From NCBI RefSeq assembly GCF_024758505.1, contig NZ_CP077970.1:8759501-8823500 (forward strand): a stretch of DNA of 64,000 nt. Direction: 5' to 3'. The notes beneath the pieces were generated by a model. That model saw only the letters and a program-made list of their open reading frames with translations, had not been told where the DNA came from and made no database searches. A program made the position numbers and the translations under genes. This document shows, piece by piece, positions 44,570 through 54,870 of the stretch. The DNA comes from Bradyrhizobium arachidis. Its GTDB lineage: Bacteria > Pseudomonadota > Alphaproteobacteria > Rhizobiales > Xanthobacteraceae. Numbering within the stretch: position 1 is the stretch's first letter; each line of letters starts with the position of its first letter.

Positions 44570-44750
44570 GGACTGCCGAAATTCGGCCTATTTCATCGCT
44601 GAATACCACGCCAAGGCCCCTATTCTCGACGCACGAGCCGGTATAGGTTTGCACCGCCGCAAGCGGCGGCGCCGAATACGCTTTCAAGCCCGAAACTCAG
44701 ATCATGAGGACCGCCGTATCAGGCCGTTCTCCAAGGACCGGAATCGGATA

Positions 44751-46199
44751 GTGCACTTCTTTCGCCCGCTGCTTCGCGCATCTGTCGTCAACCTGTTCCT
44801 TGCGGCCGCAACGCTGGCCGTCGTCGCGCCGCGCGCGGCGAACGCCGAAGCGCTGCTGCTGATCGAAGCCGACAGCGGCAAGGTCCTGCAGGCCGAGAAC
44901 GCGACCATTCCCTGGTATCCGGCTTCCGTCACCAAGATCATGACGGCCTATGTGACGCTGAAGGCGGTGAAAGACGGCAAGCTCACCCTCGACACGCTGC
45001 TGACGGTGTCGCCGGTTGCGGCCTCGCAGTCGCCGTCGAAGATGGGTTTCCGTCCGGGAACACAGGTCACCGTCGACAACGCGCTGAAGATGATGATGGT
45101 CAAGTCGGCGAACGACATGGCCGTGGTGCTCGCCGAGGGCGTCGGCGGTTCAGTCGACGGATTCTCGGCGATGATGAACCAGACCGCGCAAAAGCTGGGC
45201 ATGACGCAGACGAGCTACGTCAACCCGAACGGCCTGCCCGCCGACGGCCAGATCACCTCGGCGCGCGATCTCGGAATTCTGTCGCGCGCGGTGCTGCGCG
45301 ACCTGCCGGAATACGAATATTTCATGCACATCCCCGCGATCCGCTTCGGCAAGCGCGTCACGGGCAATTTCAACAAGCTGATCGGCCGCTATCCCGGCGC
45401 CGACGGTTTCAAGACCGGCTTCATCTGCGCCTCCGGCTACAACCTCGTCGCCTCGGCAACGCGCAACGGACGCCGGCTGATCGCGGTGGTGTTAGGGGCC
45501 AATTCCGGCACCGCGCGCGCGGTGAAGGCGGCGCAGCTCTTGGAGCGCGGCTTCTCGCAGGATGGGTTGTCCTGGCTGCGGCCTGCGCTCGGCACGGTCG
45601 ACAATCTCGTGCCGGTCGACGCCTCGCCGCCGAACCTGCGTGAGGACATGTGCGGCGGCAAACGCAAGCGCCCGGCAAGCGACGATGACGACGCGCTGAT
45701 CGCGACCAATGGCGGCTCCGCTGGCTCGGGTGCTTTGACCGGCGGCGCGGCGCAGGTCACGTTCTTCACCGCCGGCCTGCAACCGCCGCTGATGAAGGCC
45801 TCCGATCTGCTCGCCTCTGCGGCTGCGCCTGTCGAGCCCGTCCCGGTCTATACCGGCCCGACCCGCACCGGCGCAGCCCTGATCGCGGCGGTCGCCGCCG
45901 ACGCCGACCAGCAGGCGACGCCGCGTCGCGGCAAGAAGTCGCGCGTCGCGGCGCACAAGCCCGACGCCGGCGAAAAGCCCAAAGAAGCCAAATCAGACGC
46001 CAAGCAAAACGCCAAGCCGGATGCCAACAAGCCGGATGCCAAAACGGCGGCCAAGCCGGCCTCGATCAAGCATGCCAACGCCAAGCCCGCGTCCGCCGTC
46101 AAACCCGCGGAAAAACCGGCGACCAGCGGCGATGCGAAGCCCGCCGCCAAGCCGAAGGCCGCCACCAAGCCCCCGGCCAAACCCAAGACCAACGGCTAG
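44751..46199 (+). CDS. D-alanyl-D-alanine carboxypeptidase (PBP5/DacF type)
   Basis: From a GTG at 44751 this is a 482-residue, exported serine carboxypeptidase that trims peptidoglycan pentapeptides. The signal peptide is cleaved near AANAEA (about residue 33). Active-site motifs are S59-V-T-K62, S119-A-N121 and K221-T-G223. After about residue 310 comes a ~170-residue low-complexity tail rich in Lys, Ala, Pro and Asp (for example KPDANKPDAKTAAKPASIKH). It lacks the usual C-terminal amphipathic membrane anchor, so the tail may bind the cell wall instead. Confidence 0.87.
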   Translation: MHFFRPLLRASVVNLFLAAATLAVVAPRAANAEALLLIEADSGKVLQAENATIPWYPASVTKIMTAYVTLKAVKDGKLTLDTLLTVSPVAASQSPSKMGFRPGTQVTVDNALKMMMVKSANDMAVVLAEGVGGSVDGFSAMMNQTAQKLGMTQTSYVNPNGLPADGQITSARDLGILSRAVLRDLPEYEYFMHIPAIRFGKRVTGNFNKLIGRYPGADGFKTGFICASGYNLVASATRNGRRLIAVVLGANSGTARAVKAAQLLERGFSQDGLSWLRPALGTVDNLVPVDASPPNLREDMCGGKRKRPASDDDDALIATNGGSAGSGALTGGAAQVTFFTAGLQPPLMKASDLLASAAAPVEPVPVYTGPTRTGAALIAAVAADADQQATPRRGKKSRVAAHKPDAGEKPKEAKSDAKQNAKPDANKPDAKTAAKPASIKHANAKPASAVKPAEKPATSGDAKPAAKPKAATKPPAKPKTNG

Positions 46200-46402
46200 C
46201 GTCACCAGCCAACAGCACAACCGGCAGGCACGTGGTTAACCGCCGCGGCCGGCCGGTCTTTGCGACGATTCCAGTAGCCACCCCCACCCCATTGCCCTAA
46301 GCCTCAACGGCTTGCCTTGGGGTTCGGCAGGCACAATACTGCCGACAATGAGGCAAGCCCGAAACGACACAACGGGCCCGAAGTCCAAGGAGGGGAGTAC
46401 CA

Positions 46403-48088
46403 ATGGAGCGTATCTGGCTCAAACAATATCCGCCCGGCGTGCCCGCTGATATCGAGCCGACGCAATATGCATCGCTCGTCGATCTCCTGGAGGAGAGCTT
46501 TGCGAAATTTTCCGATCGCAAGGCCTTCATCTGCATGGACAAGGCGATCACCTATCGCGACCTCGACCAGCTCTCGATGGCGCTTGCCGCCTATCTGCAA
46601 AGCAAAGGGCTGCAACGCGGCGCGCGCGTCGCGATCATGATGCCGAACGTGCTGCAATATCCGGTGGCCACCGCGGCCGTGCTGCGCGCGGGTTTCGCGG
46701 TCGTCAACGTCAATCCACTCTACACCCCGCGCGAGCTCGAGCATCAGCTCAAGGATTCCGGCGCCGAAGCCATCATCGTGCTGGAGAACTTTGCCCACAC
46801 CGTCCAGCAGGTGATCAGCAAGACCGCTGTGAAGCACGTCATCATGGCCAGCATGGGCGACCTGCTCGGCTTCAAGGGCATGATCGTCAACCTGGTCGTG
46901 CGCAAAGTGAAGAAGATGGTGCCGGCGTATTCGATTCCCGGCGCGGTGCCCTTCAACGAGGCGCTGTCGATCGGCCGCTCCGCGACCTTCAACAAGCCGA
47001 AACTCTCCCCCGGCGACGTCGCGTTCCTGCAATATACCGGCGGCACCACCGGCGTCTCCAAGGGCGCCACCCTGCTCCATCGCAACATCGTCGCCAACGT
47101 CTTGCAGAACGACGCGTGGCTGCAGCCGGCGCTGAAGAAGCCGCCGATCGTCGACAACATGATCATCGTCTGTGCGCTGCCGCTCTATCACATCTTCGCA
47201 CTGACGGCGTGCTACCTGCTGGGCGTGCGCTCCGGCGGCACCAATCTGCTGATCCCGAATCCGCGCGATATGGCCGGCTTCGTCAAGGAGCTGCAGAAAT
47301 ATCAGGTCAGCTTCTTCCCGGCCGTCAACACGCTCTATAACGGCCTCCTCAACACGCCCGGCTTCGACAAGCTCGATTTCTCGAAGCTGAAAATCTCCAA
47401 CGGCGGCGGCATGGCGACGCAGAAGGCGGTCGCCGAGAAATGGCTGAAGACCACCGGCTGCACCCTGTCGGAAGGCTACGGTCTGTCGGAGACCTCGCCG
47501 ACGCTGACCTGCAACCGGGCCGACATCGAGCAGTTCTCGGGCACGATCGGCCTCCCGGTGCCGTCCACCTATCTTTCGATCCGCGACGATGACGGCAACG
47601 AAGTGCCGCTCGGCGAGTCCGGCGAGATCTGCGCCAAGGGCCCGCAGGTGATGGCCGGCTACTGGAACCGTCCGGACGAGACGGCAAAGGTGATGACCGC
47701 GGACGGCTATTTCCGCACCGGCGACATCGGCGTGATGGACGAGAAGGGCTACACCAGGATCGTCGATCGCAAGAAGGACATGATCCTGGTCTCCGGCTTC
47801 AACGTCTATCCGAACGAGATCGAGGAAGTGATCGCGGGTCATCCGGGCGTGCTCGAATGCGCCGTGATCGGCATTCCGGATTCGAAGTCGGGCGAAGCAG
47901 TGAAGGCCTTCGTGGTCAAGAAGGACCCGAACCTCACGGCCGAGAGCGTGATCAAGTTCTGCCAGGAGCAGCTCACCGGCTACAAGGTGCCCAAGCACAT
48001 CGAGTTCAGGACCGAGCTGCCGAAGACCAATGTCGGCAAGATCCTGCGTCGCGAGCTGCGCGACGAGAAGAAGGCCCAGGCGGCGTAA
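46403..48088 (+). CDS. fadD: Long-chain fatty acid-CoA ligase
   Basis: The 561-residue ligase activates long-chain fatty acids for beta-oxidation. FadD features include [19 protein letters not shown], the P-loop [26 protein letters not shown] (A5), [20 protein letters not shown] and the C-terminal Lys in [12 protein letters not shown]. The start at 46403 follows a very strong AGGAGGGGAG site. The DUF924 gene follows 15 bases downstream and may be co-transcribed. Confidence 0.93.
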   Translation: MERIWLKQYPPGVPADIEPTQYASLVDLLEESFAKFSDRKAFICMDKAITYRDLDQLSMALAAYLQSKGLQRGARVAIMMPNVLQYPVATAAVLRAGFAVVNVNPLYTPRELEHQLKDSGAEAIIVLENFAHTVQQVISKTAVKHVIMASMGDLLGFKGMIVNLVVRKVKKMVPAYSIPGAVPFNEALSIGRSATFNKPKLSPGDVAFLQYTGGTTGVSKGATLLHRNIVANVLQNDAWLQPALKKPPIVDNMIIVCALPLYHIFALTACYLLGVRSGGTNLLIPNPRDMAGFVKELQKYQVSFFPAVNTLYNGLLNTPGFDKLDFSKLKISNGGGMATQKAVAEKWLKTTGCTLSEGYGLSETSPTLTCNRADIEQFSGTIGLPVPSTYLSIRDDDGNEVPLGESGEICAKGPQVMAGYWNRPDETAKVMTADGYFRTGDIGVMDEKGYTRIVDRKKDMILVSGFNVYPNEIEEVIAGHPGVLECAVIGIPDSKSGEAVKAFVVKKDPNLTAESVIKFCQEQLTGYKVPKHIEFRTELPKTNVGKILRRELRDEKKAQAA

Positions 48089-48103
48089 GCCGACACGCGG
48101 ACC

Positions 48104-48658
48104 GTGCCTGGGATTCCTGACCCGACACCTGCCGGCGTCCTCGCCTTCTGGCGAGAGGCCGGCAGCGAGCGCTGGTACAAGCGCGACGACGCCTTCGACA
48201 CCGAAATCCGCGACCGCTACCTGGATGTGTGGCGCAAGGCGGCCGCAGGCGAGCTGTCCTGCTGGGAAGACAGCGATGACGGCACGCTCGCGCTCGTCAT
48301 CGTGCTCGACCAGTTTCCCCGCAACATGTTCCGCGGCGATCCACGCACCTTCTCAACCGATGCGCTGGCGCGCGAGGTGGCGCGCCGTGCGCTCGGCCGC
48401 GGCGTCGACACGCGGATCGATCCGACCTTGCGCGAATTCCTCTATCTGCCCCTCATGCATTCGGAGCATCTGGGAGACCAGCTTCACTGCGTCGCGCTGT
48501 TCCGGGCGATCGGCGATGCCGAGAACCTGAAATATGCCGAGGAGCACGCCGACATCATCAGCCGCTTCGGCCGTTTCCCTCACCGCAACCCCGTGCTGGG
48601 CCGAACCATGACGGCTGAGGAACAGGATTTCCTCGACAAGGGCGGCTTTAGGGGCTGA
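48104..48658 (+). CDS. DUF924-family protein
   Basis: The 184-residue helical protein belongs to DUF924, a TPR-like fold of unknown function. Family marks are VLAFWREAGSERWYKRDDAF, ALVIVLDQFPRNMFRGDPRT, EFLYLPLMHSEHLGDQ and GRFPHRNPVLGR. It starts with GTG at 48104, 15 bases after fadD, so it is likely in the same transcript. It is cytoplasmic with no signal peptide. Confidence 0.88.
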   Translation: MPGIPDPTPAGVLAFWREAGSERWYKRDDAFDTEIRDRYLDVWRKAAAGELSCWEDSDDGTLALVIVLDQFPRNMFRGDPRTFSTDALAREVARRALGRGVDTRIDPTLREFLYLPLMHSEHLGDQLHCVALFRAIGDAENLKYAEEHADIISRFGRFPHRNPVLGRTMTAEEQDFLDKGGFRG

Positions 48659-48756
48659 TGACATCACGTTGAGCGGGCCGCTATGCGCGCCAGCAATATT
48701 GTGCAGGCCCGCCGCCCGGTCTACAAAGCGGAACCGAATTTTTGGGAGACAGTACG

Positions 48757-49242
48757 ATGGCGATCCAAGTTGGCGACAAGCTGCCCGATGCGAAGTTTCG
48801 CGTGATGACGGCTGATGGCGTGCAGGTCAAATCGACCGACGACATCTTTGGGGGCAAGAAGGTGGCGCTGTTCGCGGTGCCCGGCGCCTACACCGGCACC
48901 TGCCACAAGATGCATCTGCCGAGCATCTTCCTCAACGCCTATGCCATGAAGGACAAGGGCGTGAACACCATCGCCATCGTCTCGGTCAACGACGCCTTCG
49001 TGATGAACGCCTGGAAGCGCGACACCGACCAGCGCGACGAAGCGATCTTCCTCGCCGACGGCAATGCCGACTTCGCCAAGGCGATCGGCATGGAATTAGA
49101 TGCCTCCGGCAACGGCCTCGGCATCCGCTCCAAGCGCTACTCGATGCTGGTCGAGAACGGCGTGGTGAAGAAGCTGAACCTCGAGGCGATGCCCGGCAAG
49201 GTCGAGGTGTCGGGCGGGGATACGCTGCTCGGGCAGCTCTGA
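48757..49242 (+). CDS. Peroxiredoxin (Prx5 type)
   Basis: The 161-residue enzyme reduces peroxides in the cytoplasm. The active-site PxxxTxxC motif is intact in VPGAYTGTCHKMHLPS, though the common TPTC is TGTC here. Later blocks FVMNAWKRDTDQ and KRYSMLVENGVVKKLNLEAM are typical of Prx5 proteins. The ATG at 48757 follows GGGAGA. A repeat element separates it from the convergent RNase HI gene. Confidence 0.9.
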   Translation: MAIQVGDKLPDAKFRVMTADGVQVKSTDDIFGGKKVALFAVPGAYTGTCHKMHLPSIFLNAYAMKDKGVNTIAIVSVNDAFVMNAWKRDTDQRDEAIFLADGNADFAKAIGMELDASGNGLGIRSKRYSMLVENGVVKKLNLEAMPGKVEVSGGDTLLGQL

Positions 49243-49266
49243 AGACTGGTAGCCACACTGACAATT

Positions 49267-49368
49267 GTCATCGCCCGCGAAGGCGGGCGATCCAGCATTC
49301 CAGAGACAGTTGTTATTGAGCCGATAGGCCGCGGCGTACTGGATCGCCCGGTCAAGCCGGGCGATGAC
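49267..49368. repeat. Intergenic dyad repeat with inner hairpins
   Basis: Outer arms GTCATCGCCCG (49267-) and CGGGCGATGAC (-49368) enclose hairpins GCCCGCGAAGGCGGGC and GCCCGGTCAAGCCGGGC. It lies between convergent genes. Confidence 0.75.
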
Positions 49369-49400
49369 GGCGGAGCGCGTGGAAAGAGCTAGCGCCCGCC

Positions 49401-49868
49401 CTACTCTTCCCTCACCCGCGTCTGCATCCGCGCCATCGCAACACCATCACGTGCCAGTTGATCGGCACGCTCGTTCTCGGGGTGGCCGGCGTGGCCCTTG
49501 ACCCAGTGCCAGCGCACCTCATGCGCTTTGAGCGCAGCGTCGAGGCGCTGCCATAGCTCGACATTCTTGACCGGCTTCTTGTCTGCGGTGCGCCAGCCAT
49601 TGCGCTTCCAGCCATGGATCCAGCCGGTGATGCCCTGCCGGACATACTGGCTGTCGGTATAGAGATCGACCGTGCAGGGCTTCTTCAGTGCTTCCAGCGC
49701 GGAGATCGCCGCCATCAACTCCATCTGATTGTTGGTGGTGTGGCGCTCGCCGCCGTTCAGCTCCTTCTCCTTGTCGCCGAACTTCAGGATCGCGCCCCAG
49801 CCGCCGGGCCCGGGATTTCCCGAGCAGGCGCCGTCGGTAAAGATGGTGACGTTGGGCAGCGCGCTCAC
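49401..49868 (-). CDS. rnhA: Ribonuclease HI
   Basis: The 155-residue enzyme degrades the RNA strand of RNA-DNA hybrids. All catalytic residues are seen: Asp in [14 protein letters not shown], Glu in [11 protein letters not shown], Asp in LYTDSQYV and Asp in NERADQLA, plus the His loop [10 protein letters not shown]. The start is GTG at 49868, overlapping the stop of thrB as GTGA, so the two are translationally coupled. Confidence 0.95.
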   Translation of the reverse strand: MSALPNVTIFTDGACSGNPGPGGWGAILKFGDKEKELNGGERHTTNNQMELMAAISALEALKKPCTVDLYTDSQYVRQGITGWIHGWKRNGWRTADKKPVKNVELWQRLDAALKAHEVRWHWVKGHAGHPENERADQLARDGVAMARMQTRVREE

Positions 49869-50848
49869 GCGACTAGTCCTGACGGCGCAAGGCCGTAGTC
49901 GCGCACGCTTGAAACGCTCTGGTGGAAGCGCAGCTTGCGGACATATTCCTGCGGATCCTTCGGGCGCACCAATGCGCCCGGCGGCACGTTGAGCCAGTCG
50001 ACCAGCCGCGTCAGCAGGAAGCGGATCGCCGCCCCCCGCGCCAGCAGCGGCAGCGCGGCCTCCTCGGCGTCGGTCAGCTTGCGCTCGCGGCCATAGGCAT
50101 TGAGGAAGGCGCGCGCCTTGGTGACGTTGAAGGAATGGTCGGGCTCAAAACACCAGGCATTGAGGCAGATCGCAACGTCATAGGCCAGCATATCGTTGCA
50201 GGCGAAAGTGAAGTCGATCAGGCCGGAGAGCTGGTCGCCGAGGAAGAAGACGTTGTCGTTGAAGAGATCGGCGTGGATCACGCCGTCCGGCAGGCTCGTC
50301 GGCCAGACGCCGCTCTCGAGATAGTCGAGCTCGGCGCTGAGAAACGCGCGCAGCCCCGGCTGCACCTCGTCGGCGCGGGCGGCAGCCGCGTCAAATAGCG
50401 GACGCCAGCCGGAGACGGAGAGCGCATTGGGACGCCGAACCGCAAAGTTGCGGCCGGCGAGGTGCATCTTCGCCAGCGCCTGGCCGACGCCGGCGCAATG
50501 CGTGGCGTTCGGCTTGCGCGGCCAGACGCCTTCCAGGAACGTGATGATCGCGGCCGGCCGCCCGGCGAGCTCGCGCAACGCCTCGCCATCCCTGCCCTTC
50601 ACGGGCAAGGGGCAGTTGATGCCGTGCTCGGCGAGATGCGTCATCAGCGCGAGGAAGAACGGCAGATCGTTCTTCGCGACCCGCTTCTCGTACAGCGTGA
50701 GGATGTACGACCCCTTGCTGGTGTGCAGCAGGAAGTTGGAATTCTCCACGCCTTCAGCGATGCCCTTGTAGGACAAGAGCTCGCCGAGGTCGTACTGGCT
50801 CAGATAATCCGCAAGGTCGTCGGCGGCGACGTCGGTATAGACCGCCAT
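49865..50848 (-). CDS. thrB: Homoserine kinase (APH-fold, type II)
   Basis: The 327-residue kinase phosphorylates homoserine for threonine synthesis. It belongs to the aminoglycoside-phosphotransferase-like form found in alphaproteobacteria: [20 protein letters not shown] is the nucleotide loop, [13 protein letters not shown] the catalytic HxDxxxxN motif, and [11 protein letters not shown] the metal Asp. It lies between ispH (6 bases from its stop) and rnhA. Confidence 0.92.
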   Translation of the reverse strand: MAVYTDVAADDLADYLSQYDLGELLSYKGIAEGVENSNFLLHTSKGSYILTLYEKRVAKNDLPFFLALMTHLAEHGINCPLPVKGRDGEALRELAGRPAAIITFLEGVWPRKPNATHCAGVGQALAKMHLAGRNFAVRRPNALSVSGWRPLFDAAAARADEVQPGLRAFLSAELDYLESGVWPTSLPDGVIHADLFNDNVFFLGDQLSGLIDFTFACNDMLAYDVAICLNAWCFEPDHSFNVTKARAFLNAYGRERKLTDAEEAALPLLARGAAIRFLLTRLVDWLNVPPGALVRPKDPQEYVRKLRFHQSVSSVRDYGLAPSGLVA

Positions 50849-50854
50849 AAAAGA

Positions 50855-51823
50855 TTACTCGGCGGCGGCTTCGGGGCGCAGTGAGCGCGGCAGCGGGAAG
50901 AACTCGTTCTCTTCCGCAGCCGACACCGTCTCCACATGCAGCGTGTAACGCTCGGCGAAGGCGTCCATGATCTCCTCCACAATCACCTCCGGCGCGGATG
51001 CGCCCGCGGTGATGCCGAGGCTGGTGATGTTGCTGAAGCGATCCCAGTCGATCTCGGTGGCGCGCTGCGCCAGCACCGCGACCTTGCAGCCCTCGCGCTC
51101 GGCGACCTCGCGCAGGCGCTGCGAGTTCGACGAGTTCGGCGCACCGACGACGATCAGCGCGTCGACGACCGGCGCCACCTTCTTCACCGCGAGCTGGCGG
51201 TTGGTGGTGGCGTAGCAGATGTCTTCCTTGTGCGGCCCGTTGATGTTCGGGAAGCGCTCCTTCAGGAGCGCCACGATCTCCGCGGTGTCGTCGATCGACA
51301 GCGTGGTCTGGGTCACGAAGGCGAGGTTGTTGGGGTCCTTCGGCGCCACGGTCTTGGCGTCCTCAGCGGTCTCGATCAGGGTCACGGCGCCAACCGGGAG
51401 CTGGCCGAGGGTGCCGACCACTTCCGGATGGTGCGAATGGCCGATCAGAAAAATCTCGCGGCCGCGCTTGAAGTGGATGGCGGCCTCGCGGTGCACCTTG
51501 GTCACCAGCGGGCAGGTCGCGTCCAGCGAGAACAAATTACGGGTCTGGGCATCGGCCGGGACCGATTTCGGCACGCCATGGGCCGAGAACACCACCGGCG
51601 CGGTGGTATTTTCCGGGATTTCGGCCAGTTCCTCGACGAAAATCGCGCCCTTCTTCTTCAGCCCGTCCACGACGTATTTGTTGTGCACGATCTCGTGGCG
51701 GACATAGACCGGGGCCCCATAGATGGTGAGTGCCCGTTCCACGGTATCGATGGCCCGCACCACCCCGGCGCAGAAGCCGCGGGGAGAACAAAGCACGATT
51801 CTAAGGTCTGGTTTGGCTGACAT
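50855..51823 (-). CDS. ispH: 4-hydroxy-3-methylbut-2-enyl diphosphate reductase
   Basis: The 322-residue iron-sulfur enzyme performs the last step of the MEP isoprenoid pathway, giving IPP and DMAPP. The three cluster Cys are in [19 protein letters not shown] and [11 protein letters not shown], and the active-site His stretches AHGVPKSV and [10 protein letters not shown] are present. The ATG at 51823 gives the standard N-terminus; 24 extra codon bases upstream are possible. It heads the run ispH-thrB-rnhA. Confidence 0.95.
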   Translation of the reverse strand: MSAKPDLRIVLCSPRGFCAGVVRAIDTVERALTIYGAPVYVRHEIVHNKYVVDGLKKKGAIFVEELAEIPENTTAPVVFSAHGVPKSVPADAQTRNLFSLDATCPLVTKVHREAAIHFKRGREIFLIGHSHHPEVVGTLGQLPVGAVTLIETAEDAKTVAPKDPNNLAFVTQTTLSIDDTAEIVALLKERFPNINGPHKEDICYATTNRQLAVKKVAPVVDALIVVGAPNSSNSQRLREVAEREGCKVAVLAQRATEIDWDRFSNITSLGITAGASAPEVIVEEIMDAFAERYTLHVETVSAAEENEFFPLPRSLRPEAAAE

Positions 51824-52058
51824 GAAGCGATCTCGGGACCGAATCACCCCTAAGCCAGGAGGCCGGGAACGGTCGATATGGGGCTACGACTTACGGTATT
51901 CCTAGGACTTGGGCCCCCTTTCGGGCGCTGTCAAGGCACTATAGCAGAACCATTGCGCCCGAGGCCCCCCAGGGCTTATATAGCGTGAATTCCCGTCATC
52001 GCTGATGACCACCGGTTTCGCCTCCAAAGAGGTGGGCGAAGCACAAAGGAGATTTGCC

Positions 52059-52754
52059 ATGAGCAACGCACCTCTGATGCCCAAGGCGACCGCCGTCTGG
52101 CTGCTCGATAACACGGCGCTGACTTTCGACCAGGTCGCCGATTTCACCAAGATGCACCCGCTGGAGGTGCGCGCCATCGCCGATGGCGACGCCGCCCAGG
52201 GCATCAAGGGCATGGACCCCATTTCCAACGGCCAATTGACCCGTGAGGAGATCGAAAAGGGCGAGAGGAACCAAGACTACCGGCTCCGCCTCCAGGAGAG
52301 CAAGGTCGTGCTGCCGCCCCAGCCCAAGCGCAAGGGGCCGCGCTACACCCCGGTGTCCCGCCGCCATGAACGTCCCAGCGCCATCCTTTGGCTGCTGCGC
52401 AACCATGCCGAGCTGAAGGACGCCCAGATCATGCGCCTGGTCGGCACGACCAAGAGCACGATCGCGAGCGTCCGCGACCGCACCCATTGGAACACCTCCT
52501 CGCTGACCCCGATCGACCCCGTCACCCTCGGCCTCTGCTCGCAGATCGAGCTCGACTTCGAGGTCGCGCGCGCCGCCAAGGAAAAGCCGCTCGACGCAGC
52601 CTATGGCGGCGCCACGCTGCTGCCGGCCTCCGAGACCACCAAGAAGGAGCCGGAATACGAGGGCGCGGAAAAGTCGAGCGACGACCTCAACGTCGACGCC
52701 GTGTTCGCCAAGCTGAAGACGCTCGGCGGCAAGAAGCAGGACGACGAGGAGTAG
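52059..52754 (+). CDS. trcR: Cell cycle transcriptional regulator TrcR (DUF1013)
   Basis: The 231-residue DNA-binding protein is the alphaproteobacterial TrcR/DUF1013 family, which acts with the CtrA network. Family marks are LMPKATAVWLLDNTALTFDQ and VADFTKMHPLEVRAIADGD (an HTH), RPSAILWLLRNHAELKDAQI and MRLVGTTKSTIASVRDRTHW (a second HTH). The C-terminus is acidic and Lys-rich. The ATG at 52059 follows AAAGGAGA. A terminator lies 28 bases after the stop. Confidence 0.93.
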   Translation: MSNAPLMPKATAVWLLDNTALTFDQVADFTKMHPLEVRAIADGDAAQGIKGMDPISNGQLTREEIEKGERNQDYRLRLQESKVVLPPQPKRKGPRYTPVSRRHERPSAILWLLRNHAELKDAQIMRLVGTTKSTIASVRDRTHWNTSSLTPIDPVTLGLCSQIELDFEVARAAKEKPLDAAYGGATLLPASETTKKEPEYEGAEKSSDDLNVDAVFAKLKTLGGKKQDDEE

Positions 52755-52781
52755 TCGCCCTCGTCTCGCGACATGGTTCGA

Positions 52782-52809
52782 ACGCGGCAGGGCAACCTGC
52801 CGCGTTTTT
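52782..52809 (+). terminator. Rho-independent terminator of trcR
   Basis: A 10-bp perfect stem (52782-52791 with 52796-52805, ACGCGGCAGG) with a GCAA tetraloop is followed by TTTTTGTTTTT. Confidence 0.95.
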
Positions 52810-52932
52810 GTTTTTGAGGGGCGGGCGCGGTCCAATGCTAGTTGGGAACGCGTTATTCCGACTTTGCATGGAATTCCGTGAGCCAACCGGGCATGCTGCA
52901 GCCGATCCAGCTCGGACGGAGAGGCTGACAAT

Positions 52933-53841
52933 ATGGAGCTGAAGTGGCTGGAGGATTTTCTGAGCCTCGCCCGCACGCGCAGCTTCTCGCGCGCCGCCGA
53001 GGAACGGCACGTCACCCAGTCCGCCTTCAGCCGCCGCATCCAGGCCCTGGAATTGTGGCTCGGCGTGTCGCTGATCGACCGCAGCAGCTACCCGACCACG
53101 CTGACCGCGGAGGGGCGCCAGTTTCTCGAGACCGCGGAAGAGACCGTGCGCATGCTGCATGCGAGCCGCCTCAACCTCCAGGCCAGCACGCGGCCAAGCA
53201 CGCAGGTCGTCGCGGTCGCGGCGCTGCATACGCTCTCGCTCCGGTTCTTTCCGCGCTGGTTTCGCAGAGTGGAGGAACAAGTGGGCGAGCTCGGCAGCCG
53301 TCTCTTGCCGGACGATTTCCATAGCTGCCTGCAAGCCATCGTCGAAGGCAGTTACGATTTCCTGCTCACCTTCCATCATCCCAACGTGCCGATCCCGCTC
53401 GAGCCGGAGCTCTATCCCCATATCGTCGTCGGCGACGACAGTTTCGTTGCCGTGCGCAGCGCGACGCTGACGCGCGGCGCGGACGGCGCGCCGCTGCCGC
53501 TGCTCAGCTACGCCTCGAACTCGTTTCTCGGACGTGTCGCGACCTTCGCGCAGGCGCAGGCCGGTGCGCCGCCAGTCCAGGTCGCCCACACCAACGAGAA
53601 TGCGATGGCCGAAGCTCTCAAATTCATGGCGATCGAGGGGCACGGGCTCGCCTGGCTGCCGCGCAGCCTCGTGGCCCGCGAGCTGGAAGACGCTGCGCTC
53701 GTCGCGGTCGGACCGGAGATTCCGCTCGAGGTCAGGCTCTATCGCAGCACGCGGCGGACCCGCCCGATCGTCGACAAGGTCTGGAACGCGGCGCGAGCGC
53801 TCGCATCCGAAACCATGCAAAATTCGAATAGGGCTGACTGA
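52933..53841 (+). CDS. LysR-family transcriptional regulator
   Basis: The 302-residue regulator has an N-terminal winged HTH (FLSLARTRSFSRAAEERHVT and QSAFSRRIQALE) and a two-lobed effector domain. The C-terminal part (EALKFMAIEGHGLAWLPRSL) is typical of LysR proteins. It lies 61 bases before the racemase gene on the same strand, so it may be co-transcribed with it or regulate it. Confidence 0.92.
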   Translation: MELKWLEDFLSLARTRSFSRAAEERHVTQSAFSRRIQALELWLGVSLIDRSSYPTTLTAEGRQFLETAEETVRMLHASRLNLQASTRPSTQVVAVAALHTLSLRFFPRWFRRVEEQVGELGSRLLPDDFHSCLQAIVEGSYDFLLTFHHPNVPIPLEPELYPHIVVGDDSFVAVRSATLTRGADGAPLPLLSYASNSFLGRVATFAQAQAGAPPVQVAHTNENAMAEALKFMAIEGHGLAWLPRSLVARELEDAALVAVGPEIPLEVRLYRSTRRTRPIVDKVWNAARALASETMQNSNRAD

Positions 53842-53902
53842 CACGGCATTGGATTTGGCCGCACCTAGCGCGCATCCTTCTTTCGGAAACGAGGAGATCG
53901 CG

Positions 53903-54619
53903 ATGCTTGGCGTGCTGGGTGGCATGGGCCCGATGGCCACTGTGGATTTCATGGCCAAGGTGATCAAGAGCACGCCTGCGTCCTGCGATCAGGATCATAT
54001 CGAGATGGTCGTGTGCTCGGCCACCGGCGTGCCGGATCGAACGGCTGCGATCCTCGCGCATGGCCGCGATCCCCTCCCCGCCATGCTGGACGGTCTGCGC
54101 CGCCTCGAAAGTTCGGGCGCGCGCTGCATCGCCATCCCCTGCAACACCGCACATTGTTGGCACGGCGCGCTACAGGCAAAGACCTCGGTGCCGATCTTGC
54201 ACATCGTGGACGCCGTGGCCGACACGCTGGCGCGTCGGGGAATGACGGGGACGACGATTGGCGTGCTCGCGACCGACGGCACCGTGCATGCGGAGGTTTA
54301 CCAGACGCAACTCGCCGCGCGCGGTCACACGTGCCTGGTGCCGGACGCCAAGGCGCAGGTCAGCATCATGCAGGCGATCCGTCTCGTGAAAGCGGGGCGC
54401 GTCAGTGAAGCCGGCGCGATCCTGCGTCGCGAAGCCGAAGCGCTCGTCGATCGCGGCTGCGCGCTGGTCGCCATGGCCTGCACCGAGATTCCGCTGGCGC
54501 TTGCCGATGTCGACGCTGAGCTGCGGACGCGATTGCTGGATCCGACCGAAGCGCTGGCACGGGCCTGCGTCGAGGCGTGTCTGGCCGCGTCGAAGATGCC
54601 GACGACCGAGGCTGCGTAG
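53903..54619 (+). CDS. Aspartate/glutamate racemase family protein
   Basis: The 238-residue protein has MLGVLGGMGPMATVDFMAKV at the start and the two catalytic Cys of the family, in AIPCNTAHCW and ALVAMACTEIPL, so racemase activity is expected. It would interconvert L- and D-aspartate or a related acid. The ATG at 53903 is preceded by GAGGAGA. Together with the LysR gene it forms a small unit. Confidence 0.9.
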   Translation: MLGVLGGMGPMATVDFMAKVIKSTPASCDQDHIEMVVCSATGVPDRTAAILAHGRDPLPAMLDGLRRLESSGARCIAIPCNTAHCWHGALQAKTSVPILHIVDAVADTLARRGMTGTTIGVLATDGTVHAEVYQTQLAARGHTCLVPDAKAQVSIMQAIRLVKAGRVSEAGAILRREAEALVDRGCALVAMACTEIPLALADVDAELRTRLLDPTEALARACVEACLAASKMPTTEAA

Positions 54620-54648
54620 CTCAACTCTCGCCAGGACCGGGCGGGCGC

Positions 54649-54855
54649 TTACCCCAGCTCGATCTCCTCGCCCACCTCATGGCTGAGGCCGACGCCGTCG
54701 ATGGTCAGCACCATCCTCGCCTTGAGCTTTTCGTTACCCTTGAGCTTGCCGCTCGCGATCGCATCGCGCACGGCCTTCTCGATCTCGCGCTGCGACGTGA
54801 CGCCGACCTGCTTGAGGAATTTGCGCAAGGACGTGTTGAACAGGTCCTCGTTCAT
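54649..54855 (-). CDS. DUF6494-like small protein (68 aa)
   Basis: The 68-residue protein begins MNEDLFNTSLRKFLKQVGVT, then SQREIEKAVRDAIASGKLKG and an acidic end (GEEIELG). The pattern matches the small proteobacterial DUF6494 family of unknown role. It is cytoplasmic. The lipoprotein gene lies 15 bases upstream on the same strand. Confidence 0.75.
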   Translation of the reverse strand: MNEDLFNTSLRKFLKQVGVTSQREIEKAVRDAIASGKLKGNEKLKARMVLTIDGVGLSHEVGEEIELG

Positions 54856-54870
54856 GACGGCCTCCTGGGG

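Noticed and set aside
46304-47998. 564-codon minus-strand frame opposite fadD
   Set aside because: Shadow frame; fadD has complete motifs and a strong ribosome binding site.
51902-51960. Promoter hexamers for ispH (TTGACA and TATAGT-like on the minus strand)
   Set aside because: The hexamers are in the wrong order and spacing for a sigma-70 promoter.
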